Below, one piece after another: positions 8,763 to 18,203 of a DNA stretch of 64,000 nucleotides. This DNA comes from Bacillus glycinifermentans (lineage in GTDB: Bacteria; Bacillota; Bacilli; Bacillales; Bacillaceae): the NCBI RefSeq assembly GCF_001042475.2, contig NZ_LECW02000012.1, positions 248,001 to 312,000 on the forward strand. Direction: 5' to 3'. The translations under genes were made by a program, and so were the position numbers. The notes beneath the pieces are model-generated. The model searched no databases. It was given only the letters and a program-made list of their open reading frames with translations, and was not told the origin of the DNA. The stretch's first letter is position 1. Each line of letters starts with the position of its first letter.

Positions 8763-10763
8763 TTACTCATCAAGGAGCGACGCTTCCAAATCATTGATGT
8801 ACTGGCGCAGATGGTGAGCCGTTTCCCTCGTAATTTCCCGGTTTTCAAACAGCTCCTGAATTTCATTGCGGATGATTTGCACCGATTTTAAGCGAATCTC
8901 TTTCTTTTGCCTTTCATAGCGGTTATTTTCCCGGAGTCCCCCGGCGCCGTGCTGAAGCCTGAGGATCAAGCGCTGATAAAAAGAAATGACCGACCGGGAC
9001 GCCTCTTTATTTTCGTCGCTCATATGCTGTTTTACCTCTTCGATAGCCGCTTTTGCCGTTTGAATCCGGGCCTTTTTCAGCATGTCGCCGCTTTGGTCAT
9101 GCGGTTTGTGTGTCCCTTCTTTTTGTCGCCTGTTGATCAGATGCTTCCATTTCATGAGCGAAACGCCCGCTTTAAATGGATTGGAAAAAAGCATTTCTTT
9201 CTCCCGCAGGCTTTCTTTCAGCCGATTCGCGATATCTTCTGTGATTTGTCCGTTTTCTTGCATGTTTTCCAATTCCGCCTGTTCCGCTTTCAAGGCATGG
9301 ACCCGGATTTTGTTTTCGAGCTTTTTATGGCGCAGATGCTCTTTCAAAGAATATTGCTCAAACTTAAGCTGCTTCATTTTTTCGTTGTACTCCGATATGA
9401 CAGCGAGAGCAGCGGCTCTGTTTTTGTCGTTCATTTCCTCTTTTAAAGCTTTGACCGTTGTCTTCATCACTTTTCTTCTGACGCTTTGAAACTGGCTGCC
9501 GCTTGCCGGGAGCTCCTTCCTTTCCGACAGAAGCGGCAAAAAGGCGCTCGCCATCAGCAAGGTGCACAGAATTACGCCGGCTGCCAAAAAGATGATCAAA
9601 TCCCGCTCCGGAAACGGACTTCCGTTCTCCAGCACAAAAGGGATCGAAAATGCTCCGGCGAGGGTCACGGCTCCGCGCACGCCCGATATCGATATCTGGA
9701 GCAGGGAGCGCAGTTTTTCTCCGCCTGAAACTTGTTTCATTTGAAGCCCCCAATTGCCCTGCCAAAATAAAAACACCCATACGAAGCGGAGCAGCATGAG
9801 CATCAGCGTAATCAGAATGATGTAGCTGATGACTCTCACATTATTGAACGCCGCATTCCCAAATATGACAGAAAGCGCGCCCGGCATTTGCAAGCCTAGC
9901 AAAACGAACACGAGACCGTTTAAAATAAAAAGGATGATGCCCCATGTGCTGGCCGAAACGATCTTCAGCTTGACCATTGCCGATTCGGCTCTGTCCTGCT
10001 CCGCCGCATGCGTGATACCGCCGGCGACGACGGCAAGGATTCCCGATACGCCGATCTCCTCTGCGGCTAAATAAATCACAAAGGGGGTCAAGATTTGGAT
10101 CAGCATGTGCATTGTAACGTCCTGCATCCCTAAGCGGCGGAGCAAATAGCGAAACCGGAGGATCAAAAAAGAAAGAACCGTTCCGGTGAAGAGGCCCCCG
10201 ATTGCGATCAGCAAAAAACTGACCGCGGCCTCAGACCACGAAAAAGTGCCCGTCATCGCCGCAGCGAGTGCAAATTTAAAAGCGACGAGGCCCGAGGCAT
10301 CGTTCATTAAGCCTTCTCCTTCAAGAAGGCGCAGCATATCCTTCGGCATATCGATTCTTTTCGAGAGCGCGCCGACAGCGACGACATCTGTGGGCGATAA
10401 AATGGCGGCAAGGGCAAAAGCAGCCGGCAGCGGAATCTGCGGAATCATCCAATGGATGGCATAGCCGCCAAACAGCACGGTCACAAACACGAGACCGAGC
10501 GCCAAAAGCAGAATCGGGGTCCGCAATTTCCACAGCTCATCCCTCGGGATCCGCCTTCCGTCATTAAACACAAGAGGAGCGATAAATAAAACAAAAAAAA
10601 GCTCCGGATTGAACGTGATATGAAGCCCGCTCGGAAAAATCGCCGCGATGATGCCCAATCCGACCTGAATCAACGGAACCGGAACAAATGGAATAAACCG
10701 GTGAATGATATTTGAAATCGCGATAATTGTTAAAAGAACCAAAACGGCCAGGAAAACGGCCAC
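8763..10763 (-). CDS. nhaK: NhaK (YvgP), Na+/H+ (K+, Li+, Rb+) antiporter
   Basis: A CPA1-type cation/proton antiporter of 666 residues. About twelve membrane spans fill residues 1-410, including [16 protein letters not shown] and the [14 protein letters not shown] ion-site segment. A long charged cytosolic tail of about 250 residues with coiled-coil character follows. Sequence and architecture match NhaK of B. subtilis. The frame opens further upstream, but the GTG at 10761-10763 has a perfect AAGGAGG eight bases before it and matches the subtilis start, so I use it. It contributes to pH and alkali-cation homeostasis. Confidence 0.92.
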   Translation of the reverse strand: MAVFLAVLVLLTIIAISNIIHRFIPFVPVPLIQVGLGIIAAIFPSGLHITFNPELFFVLFIAPLVFNDGRRIPRDELWKLRTPILLLALGLVFVTVLFGGYAIHWMIPQIPLPAAFALAAILSPTDVVAVGALSKRIDMPKDMLRLLEGEGLMNDASGLVAFKFALAAAMTGTFSWSEAAVSFLLIAIGGLFTGTVLSFLILRFRYLLRRLGMQDVTMHMLIQILTPFVIYLAAEEIGVSGILAVVAGGITHAAEQDRAESAMVKLKIVSASTWGIILFILNGLVFVLLGLQMPGALSVIFGNAAFNNVRVISYIILITLMLMLLRFVWVFLFWQGNWGLQMKQVSGGEKLRSLLQISISGVRGAVTLAGAFSIPFVLENGSPFPERDLIIFLAAGVILCTLLMASAFLPLLSERKELPASGSQFQSVRRKVMKTTVKALKEEMNDKNRAAALAVISEYNEKMKQLKFEQYSLKEHLRHKKLENKIRVHALKAEQAELENMQENGQITEDIANRLKESLREKEMLFSNPFKAGVSLMKWKHLINRRQKEGTHKPHDQSGDMLKKARIQTAKAAIEEVKQHMSDENKEASRSVISFYQRLILRLQHGAGGLRENNRYERQKKEIRLKSVQIIRNEIQELFENREITRETAHHLRQYINDLEASLLDE

Positions 10764-10909
10764 TAAGAATACCTCCTTACCGCCGTAAAAGCAGGCCTTC
10801 AAACGACTCTGCCGGCTGTTTTAGCTTAAGCCTTCTTTGTTCAGTATTCTTTGACGACCGGGAACCTATACATGCCAGGCAGGGATATATTGTGAAAAGG
10901 AGACCGATC

Positions 10910-12043
10910 ATGAACCATCCATTTCATTCATTCCGTTCTTTATTCCCAGTCTTATCAAACCGCGTTTATCTGGCTGCCTGTTCTGCAGGCGCTTTGGCGC
11001 TGCCTGTCTCAGATGCTGTTGACGAATACCGCAGACAGCTCCTTGAATCAGGCACCGATTGGCAGGCAGCGATGGAAAAGATGGCGGCGGCAAAGGAAAA
11101 ATTCGCACGGCTGATCGGCGCCGAGACAGATGAAATCGCCGTCATGTCCTCGGTTTCAGACGCCGTTTCGGCCATTGCGCTTTCACTGCCTCATCATCGG
11201 CAAAAAAATAAAGTTGCCTTTACGGATATCGATTTTCCCGCAATCGGACAGATTTGGCTTTCTCAAGAGGCATTCAAAAACAAGATCACGGTCATTCAAA
11301 GCCATAACGGAATGATCGACTTGGCGCAGATACAAAAAGACATATGTGATCGCACGCTTCTGACATGCGTGCCGCACGTCAGCTATTACAACGGATATAA
11401 ACAAGACTTGAAACAGATCGCAGACATCGTCCATCAAAAAGGCTCGCTTCTCTTCGTTGATGCTTACCAATCCGCCGGACACGTTCCGATCAACGTAAAA
11501 GATATGGATGTCGATATTCTTGCGGCAGGGACAAGGAAATACATGCTCGGTATTCCGGGCACGGCGTTTCTGTATGTTAGACGTGGTCTAAGCCGGAAAT
11601 TCAAGCCGCAGATGACCGGGTGGTTCGGAAGAGACGGGAAATCCGCCTTTGATTTATTCGATTCCCGATTTGCAGAAGGAGCAAAACGTTTTGAAACGGG
11701 GACGCCGTCATTTGCCGGCCTTTATGCAGCCGACGCCGCCCTAGAGATATTGCTTGAAGTCGGGGCTGACCGAATCGACGCGTACTTGCGGAAGCTTGCC
11801 GGCTTCGCTCTTGAATACGGGGCGGAAAAGGGCTTGCGAATCGCCGGGCCGCAAACCGTCCGCAATAGATCAAGCCTGATTTCGATTTATGCCGGGGACG
11901 CAGCAGGCATCGGGGCTGTATTGCGGGAAAGAAACGTCATCACAGCAGCGAGAAAAGACGTGATCAGGATCGCTCCGCATTTTTACAATACAGAGGAAGA
12001 TATTAAACAGGCGATCGACGAAATATCAGCGCTGCTGCATTAG
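10910..12043 (+). CDS. Class-V aminotransferase / cysteine-desulfurase-like PLP enzyme
   Basis: A 377-residue pyridoxal-phosphate enzyme of the class-V fold. The cofactor lysine is in the AAGTRKYMLG motif, and the aspartate plus binding residues appear in FVDAYQSAGHVPINV. The domain order resembles isopenicillin-N epimerase and YcbU-like Bacillus proteins. No catalytic cysteine typical of NifS/SufS is obvious, so plain transamination or lyase action is as likely as desulfuration. I choose the ATG at 10910, after AAAAGGAG, rather than the longer frame that overlaps the nhaK promoter region. Substrate unknown. Confidence 0.82.
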   Translation: MNHPFHSFRSLFPVLSNRVYLAACSAGALALPVSDAVDEYRRQLLESGTDWQAAMEKMAAAKEKFARLIGAETDEIAVMSSVSDAVSAIALSLPHHRQKNKVAFTDIDFPAIGQIWLSQEAFKNKITVIQSHNGMIDLAQIQKDICDRTLLTCVPHVSYYNGYKQDLKQIADIVHQKGSLLFVDAYQSAGHVPINVKDMDVDILAAGTRKYMLGIPGTAFLYVRRGLSRKFKPQMTGWFGRDGKSAFDLFDSRFAEGAKRFETGTPSFAGLYAADAALEILLEVGADRIDAYLRKLAGFALEYGAEKGLRIAGPQTVRNRSSLISIYAGDAAGIGAVLRERNVITAARKDVIRIAPHFYNTEEDIKQAIDEISALLH

Positions 12044-12105
12044 GCTTTTCAATAGACAGATCAACGTTTTTTCATTACACTATATAAAAACATTTCGATC
12101 AGGGG

Positions 12106-12528
12106 ATGATGATACATTTGCAGCGTTTTGTCAATAAAGCATCGGAAGAGTTGAAGAAAAAGCCCCTCCGAAACATGCTGTTTACGCTTTTTACGTTTAT
12201 CCTCGCCCTCGGCATACCAACAGCTTACGTTGTATATACGCAGTTTTACTCCATGAATCACTTGCCTGAGGGGGTACAGATCATATCGCTGGCTTCTCCG
12301 AACAAAAAATACTCGATCAGCATATATAAAGTCGAGAAAAACGGGGCGGCCGCCAATGTTTCCATCAGAGGCGAATTGACAAAGGTCTCAACCGGCAACC
12401 GAAAAAATATTTATTGGGGTTCCAAGGAAGATAACGCTGACGTCGAATGGAAAGACAGCAACCACGTGTCCATCAACGACAAGGTGCTCGACATCCGCAG
12501 CGATACATATGATTGGAGAAGGGAGTGA
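12106..12528 (+). CDS. DUF5412-type membrane-anchored protein
   Basis: A 140-residue protein with a basic N-terminus, one membrane span at about residues 23-43 and an extracellular domain. The domain reads like the DUF5412 family: SPNKKYSISIYKVEKNGAA, then a WGSKEDNADVEW strand pair. No function is known for the family. The start is uncertain: two ATG codons at 12106 and 12109 are too close to AGGGG, and a TTG at 12118 has better spacing. It converges on helD with only two bases between the stop codons. Confidence 0.7.
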   Translation: MMIHLQRFVNKASEELKKKPLRNMLFTLFTFILALGIPTAYVVYTQFYSMNHLPEGVQIISLASPNKKYSISIYKVEKNGAAANVSIRGELTKVSTGNRKNIYWGSKEDNADVEWKDSNHVSINDKVLDIRSDTYDWRRE

Positions 12529-12540
12529 ATTCACTCCCTT
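12519..12540. terminator. Perfect palindrome acting as two-way terminator
   Basis: A 22-base perfect palindrome (arms AAGGGAGTGAA) covers the stop codons of the DUF5412 gene and helD. It is followed by TTTTCTC on the plus strand and CTTCTCC on the minus strand. The compact arrangement serves both genes. Confidence 0.65.
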
Positions 12541-14861
12541 TTCTCTATGTACAGCCCGTTTGGAACGCCGTCTAAAAACGGACTTTCCTCTCCGAGCGAA
12601 AACAGATGAAGTTCGTGCATCGCCCGCGTACAGGCCGTATAAAACAGCGTCCGCTCGCGTTCGCGCGCATACCGATTTTTTGATACGTCATAGACGATGA
12701 CCGCGTCAAATTCGATGCCTTTTGCCAAATATACGGGTATGATGACGGCTTCTTTTTGAAAGACTCGGGTTTCTTTGTCAATAAGCTTGAGCGCCGTATA
12801 CTTTTCCAGATGCCTGAAGGCTTCTTTGCACTCCTGAACCGTTTTGCAGATGACTGCAATCGTCTTATGCCCCTCACCTTGTAAAGCGGCAATGCAGGAC
12901 GCTATCTTTTTATGATGTTCACCGTGATCGTCCGAAATCGTCAGCGTGGGTTTCACCCCTCTCCGGTTAAAGGGCTCGATATCTTCGCCTCCTTTGATCA
13001 AAGACATTGTAAACTCGACGATGTCCCTTGTCGATCTGTAGCTCCGGACAAGCCTGACCGTCTCCGTTTTCTCCCCTTCAAACACGTTTTCGCTAAGAAG
13101 CTCCTGCCCCTGAACGCTGTGGGGGAGTATCGCCTGGTTCAAATCCCCCAAAATCGTCATTCTGCTTGAAGGAAAAAGGCCTTTGAGAAAAGCGAGCTGA
13201 AAAGGCGAGTAATCTTGCGCTTCATCAATAAATACGTGGCGAATCGCCGTGTTTTTCGCCACGCCTTTGATTTGATTTTTCAAATATAGATAAGGTGCGG
13301 CATCCTCATACGGAATCTGCTCAAGGCGAAAGCTTTTTCTCGTATGGGCGCAAATGCGTTCCCAATGGTCTGGAAGCGCTGCAGCAGCACCCCAATCTGA
13401 AAACAGCTGTAAATACGTCCCTTTGAAATCGATAAAACCCAATGCTTTCACCGCCTGTCTCAGCGGCTTGAATTCCCTTTCGACAATGATGTTGATGAGA
13501 AGCCTTTGCTCCCTTTCATAATCATCGAACGTGTTCTCGGCGAATTGCCGTTCTTCCTGCAGTTGTTTGTAGGCATTCGCATATTCCTCCTGATCGAGAA
13601 GCCCGCTTTTTTCGAGGGCCCACTCTTTTTTCCTTTCACTTTTTTCTTGTTTGTGCAATACGCTGAGCAGCCATTTTGCCGTCGTTTCAATCCGTTGCAA
13701 CAGCGATCCGGAAGCGCCGAGCGAGCAAAAATAGTCGTGGATTTGGGCGCTTGTTACAATCTTCTTTCCGCGGAACGACACGTTTTTGAACAGTAAACCG
13801 CCTTTCGAAAGAAACCCTACATACTCGTCAATCAAGCTTTTGAACGCCAGGGAGGCCTTATATTCAATCGCCTGCATCCGGTTTTTGTCAGCTTCGCTTT
13901 CCGAAGCCGTCAAACAATATTCCAGCTGATCAAACGGGGTTTCACACTCCGCCTCTTTGAGATTGCTCTCCAAATATTCCTGAAACGTCGTCTGCTGAAT
14001 GTTTTCTTCGCCGAGCTCAGGGAGAACATCGGCGACATAGCTGTTAAAAAGAAGGTTGGGAGAAAAAAGCAGCATTTGATTGGACTCGATCCGGCCGCGC
14101 CAGCGATAAAGCAAATAAGCGGCCCGCTGGAGAGCAGCCGACGTTTTTCCGCTTCCCGCCGCCCCCTGGACGATTAAAATGCGGCTCGTTTCATTGCGGA
14201 TGATCCGGTTTTGCTCCTTCTGTATCGTTGCAACGATGCTTTTCATCCGGACATTCGCCTGCTGTCCGAGCACTTCCTGCAGCAGCTCGTCCCCGATCGT
14301 CATATCGGTATTAAACATCGCCTTCAGCCTGCCGTTTCTGATGAGAAACTGCCGCTTCAGCTCAATCGTGCCGCTGACCGTTTCCCCGGGAACTTCATAC
14401 CGCGCCGGCCCCGGTCCATAGTTGTAAAACAAACTGGAAATCGGGGCCCTCCAGTCGTAAACCAAAAAGCGCTCTTCCTTTTCGTCCATGAATGAACTGA
14501 GGCCGATGTAAACGGCTTCGGCTTTTTGATCGCCGTCCTCCAAAAAATCGACGCGTCCAAAGTAAGGAGACTCCTTCACTTTTAACAGCTTTTTCACCTG
14601 GCTGTAAAACTGCTTGTGGCTTCTTTCCCGCTCTGCCAACATCTCCGCCTGCTGTTTAATGCTCGCAAACGTCTCGATCGCTTCTTTGTCATCGGCCAAG
14701 TTCACGGTGACATCATCCCAAAAATGCTTTCTCAAATCGACGATATCCTCTTTCAGTCCGCCTGTCTTACTCTTTAGAGAATGAAGCTTTTGATCCAATT
14801 CGTTTAATACGCGTTCGATCCGTTTCTCTTCTTCAAGCCATTCTTTGTTGATATCTGTCAT
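12531..14861 (-). CDS. helD: HelD (YvgS), RNA polymerase recycling factor, UvrD-like helicase family
   Basis: A 776-residue superfamily-1 helicase relative that binds RNA polymerase and uses ATP to release stalled or post-termination complexes. An N-terminal coiled-coil arm occupies about residues 5-90. The Walker A motif is QGAAGSGKTSAALQR near residue 235, the DEAQDY Walker B lies in VFIDEAQDYSP, and SF1 motifs follow (LVRSYRST, AKGIEFDAVIV). Length and order match HelD of B. subtilis (774). The ATG at 14859-14861 has GGGAG eight bases upstream and is preferred to the GTG nine bases earlier. Confidence 0.93.
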   Translation of the reverse strand: MTDINKEWLEEEKRIERVLNELDQKLHSLKSKTGGLKEDIVDLRKHFWDDVTVNLADDKEAIETFASIKQQAEMLAERERSHKQFYSQVKKLLKVKESPYFGRVDFLEDGDQKAEAVYIGLSSFMDEKEERFLVYDWRAPISSLFYNYGPGPARYEVPGETVSGTIELKRQFLIRNGRLKAMFNTDMTIGDELLQEVLGQQANVRMKSIVATIQKEQNRIIRNETSRILIVQGAAGSGKTSAALQRAAYLLYRWRGRIESNQMLLFSPNLLFNSYVADVLPELGEENIQQTTFQEYLESNLKEAECETPFDQLEYCLTASESEADKNRMQAIEYKASLAFKSLIDEYVGFLSKGGLLFKNVSFRGKKIVTSAQIHDYFCSLGASGSLLQRIETTAKWLLSVLHKQEKSERKKEWALEKSGLLDQEEYANAYKQLQEERQFAENTFDDYEREQRLLINIIVEREFKPLRQAVKALGFIDFKGTYLQLFSDWGAAAALPDHWERICAHTRKSFRLEQIPYEDAAPYLYLKNQIKGVAKNTAIRHVFIDEAQDYSPFQLAFLKGLFPSSRMTILGDLNQAILPHSVQGQELLSENVFEGEKTETVRLVRSYRSTRDIVEFTMSLIKGGEDIEPFNRRGVKPTLTISDDHGEHHKKIASCIAALQGEGHKTIAVICKTVQECKEAFRHLEKYTALKLIDKETRVFQKEAVIIPVYLAKGIEFDAVIVYDVSKNRYARERERTLFYTACTRAMHELHLFSLGEESPFLDGVPNGLYIEKRE

Positions 14862-14883
14862 GCAGATCACTCCCTAAAAAGAT

Positions 14884-14912
14884 TTGACATAGAAAAAAAA
14901 TCGTGATAAAAT
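14884..14912 (+). promoter_or_regulatory. Consensus SigA promoter pointing into the helD-yvgT gap
   Basis: TTGACA and TAAAAT are separated by exactly 17 bases on the plus strand. No plus-strand gene lies between this promoter and the terminator at 15004-15043. The background is AT-rich, so chance occurrence cannot be excluded. Confidence 0.5.
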
Positions 14913-14918
14913 AAATAT

Positions 14919-15045
14919 GGATATAATTATAAATAATGAAATTTTATGTTAAATACACTTCATCTTATCATATACGACCCGTTTATATCAACATGACAAA
15001 AATAAAAAAGCCGATTTTTCGATTAAGAAAAATCGGCTTTTCTTT
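14919..15045 (+). ncRNA. Candidate small RNA between helD and yvgT
   Basis: A near-consensus promoter and a strong terminator on the same strand define a transcript of about 125 bases with no credible coding frame (one 11-codon frame without ribosome site). It is divergent from helD and convergent with yvgT. I know of no named RNA that it matches. Prediction only. Confidence 0.4.
15004..15043. terminator. Bidirectional terminator after yvgT
   Basis: AAAAAAGCCGATTTTTC pairs with AAAAATCGGCTTTTC around a short loop; T-runs follow on both strands. Confidence 0.88.
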
Positions 15046-15658
15046 ATTCAGCCGCATTTGAACGGAGCGGGCGGTTCGGCAATTTCCAATTGAACATATA
15101 CGAGCAGACCCTGCATGCGACAAGAACGGCAAAAAGCAGATACAGAGCGATGGAATTTTCCGCCCAGCCGAGCCCGATGATCAAGCCGCCTAAAGCAGCC
15201 CAAACAGCGTAAATCTCAGTTTTCAGGACGAGCGGCTTGCGCCCTGCCAACAGATCCCTGATGATCCCCCCGCCGCTTCCGGTTAATACCGCCGCTACGA
15301 TGACCGCACTGAGCGGATGGTTCATATGCACGGCGTACAGGGCTCCCTGAATTGCGAATGCGGCCAAGCCGATCGCATCCGAAAAGTTCCCCCACACCTT
15401 CCAATGCTTCAGAAGCAGACCCGGAAACAAAAAGACGATCGTGATCGACACTAATGCGATTTGAAACAGCGCCCCCTGCTCCCACAAAGCAGATACCGGA
15501 ACGCCGATCAACAGGTTTCTGACCGCCCCTCCGCCAAAAGCTGTGACGATTCCCAATATATAAACTCCTAAAATATCATACTCTTCTTCCATTGCGACAA
15601 TCGCCCCGCTGATCGCAAAAGCAATGGTTCCGATGATGCTCAACGCTTCCCAAGCCAT
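15044..15658 (-). CDS. yvgT: YvgT, TRIC/UPF0126 membrane protein
   Basis: A seven-span membrane protein of 204 residues built from a duplicated three-span unit. Each half carries the glycine motif: GAIVAMEEEYDILGVYILG with FGGGAVRNLLIG in the first, and TGSGGGIIRDLLAG in the second. This is the UPF0126 family, related to TRIC-type cation channels. The transported ion in Bacillus is not established. Length and position beside helD and bdbC match B. subtilis YvgT. An ATG without a strong ribosome site is used; the longer alternatives lack support. Confidence 0.9.
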   Translation of the reverse strand: MAWEALSIIGTIAFAISGAIVAMEEEYDILGVYILGIVTAFGGGAVRNLLIGVPVSALWEQGALFQIALVSITIVFLFPGLLLKHWKVWGNFSDAIGLAAFAIQGALYAVHMNHPLSAVIVAAVLTGSGGGIIRDLLAGRKPLVLKTEIYAVWAALGGLIIGLGWAENSIALYLLFAVLVACRVCSYMFNWKLPNRPLRSNAAE

Positions 15659-15782
15659 CTAAGGTGCCCTCCATACGAATCTTCAATCTTTTTGATTTTA
15701 TAACTTCCCCATCGTTTAAATCAACCCTGTAGAATAAAATGTCTTATAATAATAAGAGGACGGCGAAAAAGGAGGGAGAACG

Positions 15783-16322
15783 ATGGACGCGACCATCATG
15801 ATAGAAGATGCCAAACCCGAATGGCCGGAACGATATGAAACTGAAAAAAAGCGCCTGCAGCCGGTTTTCGGAAAAATCGCGCTTGGAATCGAACACATCG
15901 GCAGCACCGCCGTTCCCGGTCTTGCCGCAAAACCTGTGCTTGATCTGATGGTTGGCGTCAAACATCTTAGTGAAGCAGAACGCTTGATTGAACCGCTCAG
16001 TGATCTGGGCTATGAGCATGTATTCCACGAAGCGTTTCCTGCGCGGCGTTTTTTTAGAAAAGGCAAACGGCGGGCCGGCACTCATCATCTACATATCTAT
16101 GTTTATAAAAGCGAGGAATGGAAAAACCAGCTGAGATTCCGCGACTATTTAAGAGCCCATCCAAAGGTCCGGGAAGATTATGAAACATTGAAAAGGGATT
16201 TGGCTAAGCATTTTCCGCACGACCGCGACTCCTATACAAAAGGGAAAGCACCGTATATTACACATATTGTTGAGAAAGCGAAACGAGAGGAGCAGGCGCA
16301 TGTTCAAGAACACGAAGAATAA
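15783..16322 (+). CDS. GrpB-family (UPF0157) nucleotidyltransferase-like protein
   Basis: A 179-residue GrpB/UPF0157 protein with a nucleotidyltransferase-like fold. Family motifs are clear: GIEHIGSTAVPGLAAKPVLDLMVGV and HHLHIYVYKSEEW, then YTKGKAPYITHIV at the end. These proteins are linked loosely to CoA-pathway enzymes, and their reaction is unknown. AAGGAGG lies nine bases before the ATG. The 3' end overlaps a small membrane ORF on the same strand, suggesting translational coupling. The gene is not found at this site in B. subtilis. Confidence 0.85.
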   Translation: MDATIMIEDAKPEWPERYETEKKRLQPVFGKIALGIEHIGSTAVPGLAAKPVLDLMVGVKHLSEAERLIEPLSDLGYEHVFHEAFPARRFFRKGKRRAGTHHLHIYVYKSEEWKNQLRFRDYLRAHPKVREDYETLKRDLAKHFPHDRDSYTKGKAPYITHIVEKAKREEQAHVQEHEE

Positions 16323-16392
16323 ATTGATGACAATGGCGATCGCATTCATTCTGGCTGTTTTATTATATTATTACGTTCAATCCTTGAAGTGA
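16300..16392 (+). CDS. Small membrane protein overlapping the end of the GrpB gene
   Basis: A 30-residue ORF starts MFKNTKNKLMTMA, continues as one hydrophobic span (IAFILAVLLYYYV) and ends QSLK. The ATG at 16300 has GAGAGGAG seven bases upstream, inside the GrpB coding sequence, and the frame differs from GrpB. The positive-inside N-terminus and single span are typical of genuine small Bacillus membrane proteins. No homologue is recognised. It is too short for usual gene callers. Confidence 0.5.
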   Translation: MFKNTKNKLMTMAIAFILAVLLYYYVQSLK

Positions 16393-16410
16393 ACGTCGGG
16401 AATGACCGAT

Positions 16411-16896
16411 TTATACATGCAAAACCATTCTCACGTTTCTGAGAATATGCCCTTCAAAATCTTCATCATACTCAGAGACAACCTCAAACCCTTTCGCTTT
16501 GTAAAAGGTTATGCCGATTTGATTGTCCTTTTCGACATCGACGAAAATCTTTCCGGCGTCTTTCAGCCGCTTGATCCCTTCATGAAGCAATGCGGTTCCG
16601 ATCCCTTTCCCCTGGTACTCCGGGTATAAATAAATGGCGGCAAGATAGGCCTCCTTCTTCTCATTAACCCCGGAAAAGTTAGCAAAGCCGACAATGTTTC
16701 CTTCCGCTTCAGAAACGTATAGGAATGAACGCTCCAGGCGTTCTTCCATCCTGTGATCATTGTAGGCGGAAGCGAGAAACTTTTCCTGAACCCCGCCGGG
16801 GATGATGCCTTCATATGTATGATGCCAGCTCGTTTTGGCGACGTGCTGCACTTGCGGGATGTCCTTCTTTTCCATCGGGCGGACTTGAAACTCCAT
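16411..16896 (-). CDS. GNAT-family N-acetyltransferase
   Basis: A 161-residue GNAT acetyltransferase using acetyl-CoA. The cofactor loop appears as YLYPEYQGKGIGTALLHEG (the Q/R-x-x-G-x-G/A motif) near residue 93, and the C-terminal strand pair is NQIGITFYKAKGFEVV. The N-terminus VRPMEKKDIPQVQHVA is also typical. AAGGAGAGG lies eight bases before the ATG. The acceptor cannot be predicted. It converges with the small ORF at 16300. Confidence 0.88.
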   Translation of the reverse strand: MEFQVRPMEKKDIPQVQHVAKTSWHHTYEGIIPGGVQEKFLASAYNDHRMEERLERSFLYVSEAEGNIVGFANFSGVNEKKEAYLAAIYLYPEYQGKGIGTALLHEGIKRLKDAGKIFVDVEKDNQIGITFYKAKGFEVVSEYDEDFEGHILRNVRMVLHV

Positions 16897-16963
16897 ATTC
16901 CCTCTCCTTCCAAATTGTAAATATTATTTTAAATATTATAACATTTTACCGGCCGAACAGGGA

Positions 16964-16996
16964 TAAAAAAAGAGCATCGCCCGGGGCAAATGCTCT
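16964..16996 (-). terminator. Terminator of bdbDC
   Basis: AGAGCATTTGCCC and GCGATGCTCT form a stem overlapping the bdbC stop codon, followed by TTTTTTT on the reverse strand. Confidence 0.85.
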
Positions 16997-17408
16997 ACTC
17001 TTTTTCACCTTTTATCATGCACATGCAAATGATAATCAAAATAAACGCGATAAGGGCAAGGAACGGAATCGTGATAAAGCCGAGCCAATTGATGTACTGC
17101 CCTGAGCATGGCACTCCCGTAACACATGGCTTAATGCCGCTGAAACCGGGAACCTTCTGCTCCAAATAGTGCATCAGAGAAATAAAGCCCCCGATTGCCG
17201 CCATCGGCAGCACGTATTTTTTCACCCGGAAATCTCCCTGAAATGTCGCAATTCCGAGAATGAGCACGAGCGGATACATCATGATCCGCTGGTACCAGCA
17301 AAGCTCACAAGGAATGAATTTACGAATCTCGCTGAAGTACAGGCTGCCGAGCGTCGCCGTCAAAGAGACGATCCAGGCCCCGTACAGAAAGAACGGCTTA
17401 TTTTTCAT
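16995..17408 (-). CDS. bdbC: BdbC, DsbB-like thiol-disulfide oxidoreductase
   Basis: A four-span membrane quinone-linked oxidoreductase of 137 residues that reoxidises BdbD. It has two cysteine pairs facing the outside: CELC in FIPCELCWYQRIM and a second pair in KPCVTGVPCSG. The start ATG overlaps the last eleven bases of bdbD, so the two are translated together. In B. subtilis this pair folds secreted disulfide proteins and competence pseudopilins. Order and length match. Confidence 0.95.
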   Translation of the reverse strand: MKNKPFFLYGAWIVSLTATLGSLYFSEIRKFIPCELCWYQRIMMYPLVLILGIATFQGDFRVKKYVLPMAAIGGFISLMHYLEQKVPGFSGIKPCVTGVPCSGQYINWLGFITIPFLALIAFILIIICMCMIKGEKE

Positions 17409-18093
17409 CGGACTTGCCTTTTAGCTCTTTTTCGATCGCTTCTTTGATTTGGTCATAATCGAAAGGCTTGGCAATTTTTTCGCCATTGACGAAAATCGTC
17501 GGCGTGGAATCCACTTTGTATTCGTTTATCAACGATTCGTCCGTTTGCAGTTCTTTTGAGAAGGTTTTGTCATCCAGGCTTTTGATAAGCTTGTCACGTT
17601 TGACTTTTGCGTGTGATTCGGCAATATCAGCAAGCTTCGCTGGAGTTGCCCACTCCGTTTCCATCGTATCGTTGTCAGGCTGTGCTTTATATAATGCTTC
17701 ATGGAACGCCCAGAAGGAATCGGGATCTTCTTTCCAAACCTGTTCAGAGGCCAGGGCGCTCAGCTCTGAGCCTCTGCCGTGCTGTTCATTGACGAAATTT
17801 ATATATGAAAAATTAACTTTTCCTTTATCGATAAAATCTTTTTTCAAATCCGGAAATACGGTTTCGGTCCATTGTTTGCAGCTCGGACACTTGTAATCTC
17901 CGAATTCTGTTATGGTAACCGCCGCTTTTTTATTTCCGAGGATCGGCTGTCCTTCGGTCGAAGGCTTGTCATCAAACGTTTGCGAAGCGTTTTCGGTTTG
18001 ATGGTTGAGAACAACCAATACACCGATCAGAAAAACGACGACGACTGTCATGATGACGGCAAATTTCATCGGTGACTGCTGATTCTTTTTCAC
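17398..18093 (-). CDS. bdbD: BdbD, extracytoplasmic DsbA-like thiol oxidase
   Basis: A 231-residue thioredoxin-fold oxidase anchored by one N-terminal span (residues 9-27) that puts disulfide bonds into exported proteins. The active site is CPSC in GDYKCPSCKQW near residue 70. The cis-proline loop is VDSTPTIFVNG. The GTG start at 18091-18093 follows GAGGTG. It is the first gene of the bdbDC pair. The calcium site known in the B. subtilis protein cannot be checked from motifs alone. Confidence 0.93.
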   Translation of the reverse strand: MKKNQQSPMKFAVIMTVVVVFLIGVLVVLNHQTENASQTFDDKPSTEGQPILGNKKAAVTITEFGDYKCPSCKQWTETVFPDLKKDFIDKGKVNFSYINFVNEQHGRGSELSALASEQVWKEDPDSFWAFHEALYKAQPDNDTMETEWATPAKLADIAESHAKVKRDKLIKSLDDKTFSKELQTDESLINEYKVDSTPTIFVNGEKIAKPFDYDQIKEAIEKELKGKSDEK

Positions 18094-18203
18094 TTAGACA
18101 CCTCATTTTCATCAGTTTCATAATCTCTTTCATTTTAACAAGTCAAGCCGTATTCGTGAAGACGCGAAAAAACGTTTTTCCAGTTCTTAAGGCGGTGAAA
18201 ATG

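Noticed and set aside
8907..9489. Overlapping plus-strand frames over nhaK
   Set aside because: Complement of the nhaK coiled-coil tail; hydrophobic text arises from the lysine/glutamate codons read in reverse.
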